A DNA stretch of 64,000 nt, from positions 87,518,377 to 87,582,376 of the forward strand of contig OX375878.1 in NCBI GenBank assembly GCA_947359465.1, in the 5' to 3' direction. Below the pieces are notes generated by a model. That model saw only the letters and a program-made list of their open reading frames with translations, did no database searches and was not told the DNA's origin. Source of the stretch: Metellina segmentata. Its lineage: Eukaryota > Arthropoda > Arachnida > Araneae > Tetragnathidae. Below, one piece after another: positions 1 through 10,500 of the stretch. A program made the translations under genes and the position numbers. Each line of letters starts with the position of its first letter. The stretch's first letter is position 1.

Positions 1-185
1 AACAAGATTAGCTTTTTTTCATAATGTCCTGTGGGATGAATAAAGTCGATCCTGTTCTTTTATTTTGATGATGACTTTGAGTGCTTGTTGATTGGTCCTT
101 CAAAAGTCTTCAGGTCACTTCAAAATTCTCTGAATGGCATGGAGTTCCAATTCTTTGCAGACTGTCAAACAGTACTTCGATAACT

Positions 186-387
186 TCTCTATTATTATAA
201 AAGAAAGTGTTTGTTTGTCTGTCTGTGACCAAAGTCCTGACGAATCTATGACACATACAGTAATGGGATTTGGCACACAGGTAGCCTAAATTTTTGCAAA
301 TTTTGGGTTGCGTCAAATTTTAAAATTCAATCTAGAACATTGAAAAATGAATTTAAAGGAATTCAATTATTATTATATTCTTTAGAA
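186..387 (+). mobile_element. Helitron 5' end fragment
   Basis: Starts with a TCTCT-A-TTATTATAAAAG type terminus, then a GT-rich stretch and a 'gatttggcacacaggtagcc' segment. The same 5' module recurs at 5395-5530, 7440-7637, 17640, 23447 and 61154. TC at the 5' end and no inverted repeat fit a Helitron. It is cut at 387 where a second, oppositely oriented Helitron 3' end begins, so one element probably landed in the other. Confidence 0.6.
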
Positions 388-549
388 CTAGAGGGCTAAC
401 GCCCCCTGCTCGCTAACGCTCACCAACCCCCGGAACTGCAAGCAATTCCCTCCGGATCGCTTCGCGATCCGAGCTCGCTTCGCTCGCCCATAGGACACTA
501 CAATTCTTTAGTCTAGCTTAAAAGGGGATCTATTTAGTCTGCATAGACC

Positions 550-1430
550 TGAAAATTGATCTGATTATATATAGCTGAACGATACAGCTACAGTTCTGAG
601 AGAGCAGCGAGAAAGAGGATCTCTGGGGACTACTATGTACTAAATTCACTTTGAGGAACAGTATGGGTGAGTATTTACACTGATAAATAGATTTTTGGGA
701 AAATATATAACTGAATGTATTTACAATAATAACAAATTTTGGGGGATATGATATTTGAGTATTTACACGGTGCAAAACAGTTTATCCGAAGATCCTTTTT
801 ACGTATTACTGAACCATACAGCTAATGTTCTGAGGGAGCAGCGAGAAAGGGGAACTCTTGGGACTACTATGTTCTAAATTGACTTTTAGTAACAGTATAA
901 GTGAGTATTTGCACTGACAAATAGATTTATGGGATATGATATGACAGTGTATTTACAATAACAAATTCTGGGGTACATGATATTTGTGTATTTACATGGT
1001 GCAAAACAGTTTATCCGCAGACCCTTTTTACGTATTGCTGAACCATACAGCTAATGTCCTGAGGGAGCAGCAAGAAAGGGGAACTCTTGGGACTACTATG
1101 TTCTAAATTCACTTTTAAGAACAGTGTAAGTGAGTATTTACACTGACAAATAGATTTCTGGGATATGATATGACAATGTATTTACAACAACAACAAATTC
1201 TGGGGTATATGATATTTGAGTATTTACACGGTGGAAAACAGTTAATCCGAAGACCCTTTTTATGTATTGCTGACCGATACAGCTGAGGTTCTGAGAGAGC
1301 AGCGAGAAAGGGAATCTCTTGGAACTTTTAGGAACAGTGCGGGTGATTATTTACACTGAGAAATAGATTTCTGGGATATATGAATGAATAAATTTACTAT
1401 GATAACAAATTCTGGGGTATATTCATTCAC
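550..1430 (-). repeat. tandem repeat, ~235-bp unit, about four copies
   Basis: The landmark 'gagagagcagcgagaaag' and its variants recur near 598, 834, 1064 and 1293 (spacings about 229-236 bp). Each is followed by 'gtgagtatttacactga' and then 'ggatatgatat'. Copies are clearly related but differ by substitutions and small indels. They sit between the Helitron helicase fragment and the 3' terminus, so they are probably an expanded tail of that element. Confidence 0.8.
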
Positions 1431-1768
1431 ATAAAACCTCCCTGCACACACAGTTGTGTATTTGAGAACTCGCAGATACAACAGTAACATATTTGACAGA
1501 TCTCTCTAGAAAGACCTACGTACAATTGGCCATGAGTAAAAACTGGTTTGCTCAAATCTAAACATATTTTGTCAAAAGTTTGGCCCTGAGCTTTATTAAT
1601 GGTCATTGAACATCCGATTGGATCTCTTCGCAATTCGAATTTGGCCGCATTTGACAATGAGCGTTGCCCGTGGTGTTGATTTGCGAAGCAAATAGAGAGA
1701 AAATAATTATCCAGCTGCCGGAAAGATGGCAAAATGTCAGAGAACAAAATAGTGCTTATATGATTCAA
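1427..1768 (-). pseudogene. Helitron Pif1-like helicase C-terminal fragment
   Basis: The minus-strand reading frame contains MTINKAQGQTFDK followed by KPVFTHGQLYVGLSR. These are the late helicase motifs (V and VI region) of the PIF1-like helicase domain of Helitron Rep/Hel proteins. Only about 113 aa remain; Walker A and B and the HUH nuclease are absent, and the frame degrades on both sides. The surrounding Helitron 3' end in the same orientation supports the call. It cannot be an active transposase. Confidence 0.8.
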
Positions 1769-1849
1769 TAATATGTTTTTGTGCTGCTTTATTGATATTT
1801 ATCATACAAAAAACACAGAACTTTTTGGATTTCCCAGTATACATTAATG

Positions 1850-2910
1850 TCTCTATTAAAAAAAGCTGCCGCAGTCGCAGATTGAAAATTTGCTTTTTTC
1901 TCTCAATTCTTAGACGGTTTACCGAGAAAGTAAGGATCAGAAAATTACGAACTTAACATGGTTTGTTCAAACAGAGAAGATTTTCTTGCGGCTATTAGTT
2001 AAGGGTGCATTAAGTGTCAAAGTCGAAATTTGTAACGCGATTGAGCAAAACACCATACTCTCCAACATTGGTAACCCAGTCATCAGTAGCACTTCTTACC
2101 GACATATTACATACGACATAGTATCAATAAATTATTGAATAATTATTAAAATTTATAAGTTACTAATTAATAAAATAATTAATTTATAATTAAAATTAAT
2201 AAATTAAATTACAAAATGATTAAATAGACAAAACAAATTTTTTAAAACAATATTCAAAATTATTTAAGAAAATTACTGACTAAATATATAAGTGAATGAA
2301 TCTCATTTTAAAAGTCACACAATACAATTTTGTTGATCAAACTAATTACCTATTTATTAACATCTATTTTGCTATTTATTCATAGCTCCAGTTTGAAATC
2401 ATAACAAACTTTCAAATTCATTTTTGTTATGAGGAAGTATCTCCAGTGTTTTAGTGTTCAGCCTGGAACAAGATTCGGTTTGGTTTTTTCAAACTATGCT
2501 GAAAATTCTTTTACTGCTTGCATTGCAGTGAGGAACTGGCAACATTATTTTAGGCAATGCCACATATTTTGAGTTGCCATTGCTATGCTTGATTTGTAAA
2601 ATTTTATACTTTATAAGCTTATAAGTTACATCAGCTCTATCAGATTCCAAAATTTCAGATGACGAGATCCGTAGTTTTTCACTATACATCTATAGCTCTG
2701 TAGTTTTCACCTAATTTCCTTAACTACGGAAATTCTGTAAAAGTTGGATGGTCTGAAACACGTACAAATTTTCAGTCTTCAACCATGAGTTTTTTAAGAG
2801 TATCTCTAAACGTGGATTTTTACTGCTTGTCGAGTTTTTTTTTAGAAATATCAATTTGGTTCCTGATAATCTTTTTTTGAAATTTGGGGAAAATCAGAAC
2901 ATTTTTGTTT
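1850..2910 (-). repeat. dispersed repeat module, interrupted copy
   Basis: 1850-2045 and 2735-2910 are reverse-complement matches to one continuous module at 39400-39775 and a shorter copy at 43000-43315. Shared landmarks include 'gcaccctaaactaatagc' and 'tctcggtaaacc'. The ~690 bp between the two halves, which include a hAT relic, are absent from the other copies and look like a later insertion. Confidence 0.6.
2400..2689 (-). pseudogene. hAT transposase C-terminal (dimerisation) fragment
   Basis: The minus frame reads VALPKIMLPVPHCNASSKR then IFSIV. This resembles the hAT dimerisation region, where a 'P-x-x-N-A-x-x-E-R-x-F-S' pattern is usual; here the Glu is replaced. After a frame break a second piece, LNTKTLEILPHNKNEFESLL, continues the family pattern. 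Everything upstream is missing. A decayed relic. Confidence 0.5.
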
Positions 2911-2989
2911 TTTTTGTTAAAACTTTCTATATATAGCTTATTACTATTAGTTTTTAAATTTGAAAACATCACAGAAAACCTTAATCTCT

Positions 2990-3625
2990 ATCTGTCCAAT
3001 CCAGAGGGGCATGATTAAAGTGGTGTTGGCAACATGTAAATTGGACTGTGTCTGATAGGGCCAATGTTACGTTCACGGATGTGTCGAGATTTGCCCTAGA
3101 GCCAAATGACAAACATGTAAGGGTCTGTAGAGAACAAGGCACATGCAATCGGTACCAGAACATCATTGAGCATCACGCATTCCGAGGTGGAAGTATCATG
3201 TGGGTAGGGATTTCCAGGGGATATCGCACCAACCTGCACATTTATAGAAGGGGTTCTGTGACGGCTGTTCGTTAACAGTGATTAAGGCCTAGAACCCACT
3301 GTGAAATTTATGCTGCAGCAGTTGGTCCTTCTTTCGTTTTAATAGATGATAATGCGCGTCTCCATAGAGCTGGCATCGTTGATGACTACCTGGAGTGAGG
3401 GGATTGCGCTTATGGTTTGGCCGGCATACTTGCCCAACCTTAATCCCATTGAAAATATTTGGGATTCACTCTGCCGTGCTGTGTCTGTCCCACCCCCAGC
3501 TACTCTCAGAGTTGCAAACGGCTCTACAGGAGGAATGGAGATTACTTGACACTCTGGGGTGGTTGATCACCTCATGAAAAGCATGATGACATGCTGTAAA
3601 CTTTGTATGAGGATGAGGGTTGGTC
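2990..3625 (+). pseudogene. Tc1-like transposase fragment
   Basis: The plus strand encodes FTDVSRFALEPNDKHVRVCR, then RGGSIMWVGISRGYRTNLH, then PAYLPNLNPIENIWD. This is the usual order of the Tc1 DDE domain: first Asp in 'F-[ST]-D-x-S-R-F', then the third catalytic acid in 'NPIEN-x-W'. Frames shift at least twice, between 3275 and 3346 and again after 3540. The N-terminal helix-turn-helix is absent and no inverted termini were found. Inactive relic in snf intron 3. Confidence 0.85.
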
Positions 3626-4268
3626 GGTCACTTACACTTACTGATAAATTTGTTAACATGATGATGTAATTTACTCAAGAAAAACTTTGTAGGATGTCAA
3701 CTTGTGTTTTAAAGTTAAACAAATGTTTTACCATCTAACAAACTATGATTTTTAGTAAAATAAATATTGGTTTACATGTTGTGTCAAAAACTCAATTTTT
3801 TATTTAACAAATTTATATACAATTATTATAAAAACAGTGTATGGGGCCTACAGAAATTTAAACTTTAAAAAAAAAAACTTATTTAAATTTAAAAAAATGC
3901 AATTATTTGATTTTTTTACACCTTGCTTGTGAAGGAACACTATGACCACTATACCAACTAGATGGCTTACTAGAAAAGTTGGAAATAATCTATCTATTAT
4001 ACTAAAAAAATACTTCAATGCAAAAATTCAATTTTCTTTTTCAAACAGAGCTCAAATAGCAATAGTATTTGCTTATCCCATCCTCTAATTCAAACAAAAT
4101 TAAGAAATTTCTACTTTTCGGTTTACTTTGCATATTAGCCAAATGATGTAAATTTGTAGAGGAAACACAAACTCCCCTCTTTATATTATATTTTCACAAA
4201 GAATTTCAGGTCATGCACCACCTTGATTTTCCATAGTAAAAATTCTATGAATTTAAAAGTATACTTAC
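3626..4268. other. non-coding, snf intron 3
   Basis: AT-rich intronic sequence next to the exon 3 donor. I see no coding frame, RNA fold or repeat that I can name. Confidence 0.5.
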
Positions 4269-4509
4269 AAGATGCATGAGTTGGATGGGAAGAAACAGCA
4301 TTAGCTACTAGGTTCTGCAACATAGAACTAGATGCAATTCCTGGTAACAATCCAGACTGCAAGGATGGGTGGTTAGTCTTTGAAGACTTCTTTTTCAGTT
4401 TCTTTGACTCTCCAGTCTCAGTTGATTGTTTCCCAGGAGCAGAACGGTCAACATAAGTACCCTTCATTTTGGCAACAACATTGGAATCTGATTTGGAATA
4501 TTGGATTCT
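4269..4509 (-). CDS. snf: snf exon 3
   Basis: 241 bp between the acceptor ATTTTCAG|AGA and the donor TCTT|GTAAGTAT, leaving phase 1. It starts [20 protein letters not shown] (end of RRM1 and the following conserved helix). It continues into a Ser/Lys-rich linker (KKLKKKSSK) that is poorly conserved in the family. The rest of the linker and RRM2 should follow left of the window. Confidence 0.92.
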
Positions 4510-7500
4510 CTGAAAATAGTCAATTCATTCAGCATGTTAAAGGATAAATGAGCTACAATAACATTCTGGCAACACGTTCTTCAGGTTTATAAAGCACTAA
4601 TTGCCTTTGAAATATAGAAATCTGAAAGTTTTAAATACATAAAGTATCAGGGTTTGGAATTAGAGGTGACAAAGTTATGCTTTTAAAAAGTCAACCTCAC
4701 TGATTCAGAGAAAACCAAATAAACAGTGATAAACAAAAAATTGTATAAATTATAAAAATTAAATATTGCTATACTTTCAAAAAGTCTTAAAGCTAAAAAA
4801 AAAAAAAAAAGTAAGAAATTATACTTTTAAAAAGTTTAATCACTGATTCTGACAAACAACGTAAATCCAAATTCCAAAAGTCTTAAAGCTAAAGAAAAAG
4901 GCAAGAAAGCTATGCTTTTAAAAAGACTTAACGCTAATCACCAATTCCAACAAACAATAAAAATCAAAACAATAAAAACTTTCAAAAAGTCTTTAAGCTA
5001 AAGAAAAAAAGCAAGAAAGTTATGCTTTTAAAAAAGCATGAAACAATACAACCTGAAAAGAATGACTACACTGGGTCGTGATTCAAATAAAAAAGAATGG
5101 AAAACTCTTCCAATTTGCAATCTGTTAAGAATTAAGAACAAAAAAAGATACAAAGAAGATCAAAGCAGAATCGGAATTCCTTAAAAAATTATACAATAAA
5201 ATCAGAGGGGATTCGGAAATCTGTCTTCTAACTCCTTTCATCAGTGATATCATTGGAAACTTGCCGTGCATCCAAAAGAAATGAATAAACATGTCTTGAA
5301 TAAAGCTTTGCAAAAGAAAAAACACTAGATTTCCCACTGTTGCCATTCTTAGCAAAACCAAATAAAAAAATGTCAATAAATAAATTTTTAAATATTCTAG
5401 ACTAAATTTTAAAATTCGGGCATTACACTTGCAGTCACCTATAGGACTACCTGTGTGCCAAATTTCATAACTGTAATTGTATTGATTTGTCTGAAGACAC
5501 ACAAATACTTCCTTTTATAATAGTAGAAATAACTTATTTACAGTGATATTTTACAATCACTGCTCAAAGGTGCCACCAACATTAATGCAATATTGGCAGC
5601 ATGGCAAGCTCGCGAAACCCGCTTTTCGACTGTCAGTTTCCAGCAAAGGAAAAATGCTCAAGCATGCCAAACCAATGTCCATAAGTGAATCTACAAAAAA
5701 TTATTCCTTAAGGGGTGCCCTAACCCCCTTTGAAGTTTGTCCCATGAGTTCTGAATCACTCTGGAAAAGAATTCACAACATTGAGCATAAAAATCTTATC
5801 TAGACTATCCCACAATGGCAACCTAATATTCAGTCATTTTATTTCATTGTCTGTTAAAAAATACTCCTTAAAATTGCTATAAAAGAAATTGATGCCCTCT
5901 ATAAAATTAGTACCCTAAGATCAGAGAAACATTTTCTGAAATTGATCAGTAAAATTTAAAGTTCTTTCTAAATAAACAGGTTAAAAAAAAAATCAGTAAA
6001 TAACTTGATTATATATCAAGATATTCCAAAAATTTGAAAAGGAATATTTTTTAATCAAAAACGATGGTGTCAATAATCTCATATGTCATTTCAGCATTTC
6101 AAGTGTTATCCAGACTAGTATAAAAGCCCTTGAGCTTCTTGCATTGAAATATGTATTATAAACTTATTCAAAGTTGTCCATGATATCAGAGCTGCTTGTT
6201 TAACCTGTCTGAACTCTTTTCCTGAGAAATTGGAATGGCAAGAATTTGCACCTAGGTATCACAAGCAAGAATATTAAATTACACGATTTATAAAGAAATT
6301 TCAGATTGAGAGAAGACATGTTGCATTTATTCATTTTAAGAAAAATGTTCAAAACTTTTAAATGAAACTTAGTCAATATTCAATTAAATGTTTCTTTTGA
6401 ATAGATACGAATAATAATAATGAACTATGCTAACTCTAATCACCTTTAAAAGTTGATGGGAATTATAATTTATCAATAGCATTCATACAACATATACATG
6501 TAAGATGAAAATGGAACAAACTGATGATGTAAAGTTACCAAAATAAAGAGAGAAATTTCCAATTGTTCAAGTGTCTTAACTAGCATTCACACATCAAGGT
6601 TATTTGTTTACTTACTATATGTCTGCCATAAGAACTACTTCAGGAACTACCATTGATTTTGTGTTGTTTTTCATAAATTTAAATAGAAAATGTATAATTT
6701 ACAAGTATAGTTTTTGTCTTTTTATTTCTAAGTAGCCACTACATGGACCGCATGGCATTGCATGTGACAGTTCTTTTCGAGGGATCAGGTGTGACCACTG
6801 CGTGTTAACCCCTAGTGATGGCTACGCATTCCCATTTGGTTTGCTTCACAAACCAATACTACAGGCAATGCCGTGATGGCCTCAAAAGGGGCTAGTAATA
6901 AATAAATGCCAATAAATTAAATAATATCATTTGGTTTGCAAAGACAATGCTGTGATGGCTTCAAAGTGGCTAGTAATAAATATATATTCATGTGTGTGCC
7001 AATAAATTAATTAAAATTTTTTTAAAACTAAAATTAAAAAATTGTGCTGGACACATTAAATCTAATTGATACAAAACACTAAAAAGAAAAAACAATAATT
7101 TTAAGAATGAGTCGTACCTTTACCCAACATGACAAAGATTACAATTGAAAAAATTATTTATTTAAAGAAAATCACATTTAACTTTCACTCTATTTTTAAC
7201 AATCATGAAGATAGAAAACATCAAATTGTCTTTGCCCGTGACAAAATTGAAATCGCTACCAAGAAAGTTAAACAAATCAACAACTTAAATTAAAACAATT
7301 TGGAATCAAAAATCTGTTAGAAGAAAAAATAGAACGAAAAAGTCGGAATCTGTCCTTTCTTCAATGTTACGTCAGCTCTGCGAGTGATGTCATAACTTGC
7401 CACAGTTCCAAAGGTCGAAGAGCTATGACATCTGATTCACAAAAAGAACAGAGGGGGAAACTAATAAATAGCTTTTAAAATGTTCTAGATTAAACTTTAA

Positions 7501-10500
7501 AATTCGGGCTGGACACAAAATTTGTAAAAAAATTAGGACTACCTCTGTGCTAAATTTAATTATTGAAAGTGTCATAGATTTGTCAAGACACTGCATATAT
7601 ATACACAGAGAAACACTTCCTTTTATAATAGTAGAGATGAGCAAGTTTTTCTCAGCCTTTGCTTTATAGCATTTTTCTTGTCCAACACAATGAATAGCGG
7701 CTTAATGTACTATAGATAATTTTTTTAAAATTTCAACTGAACTATCAGGCCAGCACGGCACTGCTTGTGACAGTTCCTTTCGTGTCCAAGTATATGTGGT
7801 TGTTTAGAACTCAGGGATATGGATCGCCATTTCATGTCTCACGCTTGCATTTGCTTTCTGTCTAGCTACATCGGCTAAATTCTAGGTAAGACATTTTATT
7901 TTTACTAGTATTTCAAATTAGAGTACTATATAAACTTATAATGGAAAATTAATTTCTTTTGAAAAAAATTTCGTTTTAAAAATGACAACTAATTTTGCTG
8001 TCCTCAATTGAGGACGCTGGGCGTTAGAACCAGCTTTTATACAAATTTCAAGAGTCATTTCAATTTTTGTATTTTTTCGTATAATACTGGAATAAAAAAT
8101 TATTTTGACTTTTATATGGTAATTAGTCATAAGTTTTTCCTGAAACATAACAAAGTTAAAGTACTTATAATGGCTCGTAGGTTCTTAACGATTGCAGAAG
8201 CTCATGAATATTTATTTTCCGAAAAAATTGAAACTGACATTATCGCAATTCCACCTGATGTAGATGAGCTTACTGATGAAGAGGATCTTGATGATGAAAG
8301 TACAGCTTTAGCTGAAGTAAGTGATATTGCAGGAATAGCTGTAATTAAAATTTCTGAAGATCCAAATTCCTCTTAAACTTAACTTTCTGACTAGAATTTT
8401 GTTCAAAAACTGAAATTGTGGCACTATAAAACAGACAACAGAATAGCAGGATGTCCTCTAAAATCTCGGAAAGAAATAGAAAAAGAAACAAGACTATGAG
8501 CATAAATTTGATAAGGAAAATGAAATTTTAATAGTCAGATGGAACAACAAGTCTGTTACTTTGGCAACAAATTATGAACAGACTAGCACGGCGTTGCCCA
8601 TGCTGTACTTTGTGGGGTTAGGTGTGTCTATTGTGAACGTAAGAAAGAATTTCTGTTCCACAACACCAAACATAATCCACTCATACAACACATTTATGGG
8701 TGCTGTTGATCAACACGATTGATATTTGGAAAAAACATTCAATATCCATAAGAGGCAAAAAATGGTATTGGTGTTTATTTACAAGAATGGTCGACATTGC
8801 TGTTGTACATGCCTATATAATGTATAAATCTGTCCATCAAGATGTGAAAAATAAGCATATATCGAATATAAAAGCTTTTTGATGAAAAATAGCAGTAACC
8901 TACTAAAGACGTCAACTGAAAAATTGTGCGTCAAAACCACGCAAATTCTGTAAAAAATTTAATGTAACAGTGTGCATTCCTTATTTTCTCATATATTATA
9001 CCAAACCAAAGAATTGATGCATATTTTATATAAATTTGTTTGTATTTTGTTTATGGGTCATTCTTGTGAAATAAGAAAAATTGGCTTCTTAAAATTTTTT
9101 CAATCGAAGGTTTTTAAAACTTTATTTTTTTGGCCTAATAATTTTTTCTACCATGTTCATTAAGTAAATTAAAAATATCAGCAATCTAAATTATTAACAT
9201 TTTGTTAAGGAAAAAAATATTTCAAAATATTGGAAGGCAGGACAATGACGAACCTGCCAGGACAATGATGAAAATAGAAAAAATATATATAAATTTCTTG
9301 TTGAACATTTCATATGACCATGTATTTTTAATTCAGCTGATTAAGTACATAAATAAAATTACTAGGAACATGACACTTCAGGAAATTATGGATTCCCGAA
9401 TATTTAAGTATTATTAGAAAGTAGGAACATTGTGGATAGCTATTACTGCAACTTTTATGCTTTTTTAACAGATTATGTATTTTGCTGTGTGGTGTTAAAT
9501 TACTGCAATCAATTCTCAGCTATTTTTGATCTGTAGTATTTCTTTTTGAATTTTTTATTTGCCTTGTATATTTTTTAAATTTTTCTTCCAGTTTCTTTAT
9601 ACGAATGTAGGTCTCTGCTCTATCTCTTCTAACTTTTTTCATTAACTTTTTTTCTTAACATTATCGTCTCTTGTTGTGTCTGGGTTTGAAGAACCTGAAA
9701 GTTGAATATCTATACCACTTTCACTTGGTTTGGGTAGCCAATTCTATCAGATGACAATTTCTTGTTCAAGCGATAGAGTTTTGAATTTTCTTTCCTATTT
9801 TTATAATTCCCCTTTTCTGCCTCAAACTCATTTTAGCTATAGGCTTTACCACCTCTTTCTTCTTTTGTTTAACATATATTTCACATGCCTCTTCAATTTA
9901 TCTTGTATCAAACGTTGTGGAATTTTTTTTAATATGCTCCTGACGACGTTTCTCAGCTAACCTTTTCTTTAACAACCTTTCCTCATGTTTGTTTCTTTTT
10001 ACCACTCATATCTGTCCATATATTGTTTACAACTTATAAAAAAGAGCATGTGATAAAGGATATTTAGTAATATCTAGACATTTGTAGGTGCAATGACAAA
10101 AACATTATGTTTTAAATAAAAGAAACAAATAAGTTTCAAAATTTCAAGCCCATTATAATACAAATACAAATACAAATATTGACAACCAGCTACAGGCTCA
10201 AGCCCAACAAGGCTGGTCCTTTGTTTATGAATTCTCCAATTCCCACTGACTATCCAATCGTGTCTTAAATTCGTACACTCCCTTTGAATTAACTATATTT
10301 TCTGGCAACGCGTTCCAACTGTCTATTACCCTATTAAAGTAGTAGTTTTTCCTTAAATCCCGATTAAAATGTGTCTTATTCAATTTATACCCATGGCCCC
10401 TTGTTCTGTTATCCCTATTGAAATTTAAGCCCTCTGTGTCCCCTTGTTTTACAAACTTGAAAAGCTGAATCAAATCCCCCCTCCTTCTTCTTTCCAGTGT

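Larger units (their letters stand above)
388..2050 (-). mobile_element. Helitron 3' half, decayed
   Basis: On the minus strand the element ends in CTAG at 391-388, followed by a host T, as expected of a Helitron CTRR-T terminus. Just inside is a GC-rich palindromic stretch (about 391-490) typical of the 3' hairpin. Upstream of the end lie a ~235-bp tandem repeat (550-1430) and a helicase fragment (1427-1768) in the same orientation. The Rep domain and most of the helicase are missing. Confidence 0.6.

Noticed and set aside
1..4268. snf RRM2 exon
   Set aside because: Looked for RNP1/RNP2-like peptides on the minus strand; none found, so it should be left of the window.
5125..5502. 125-codon minus-strand frame
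   Set aside because: Overlaps a Helitron 5' fragment and has no recognisable motif.
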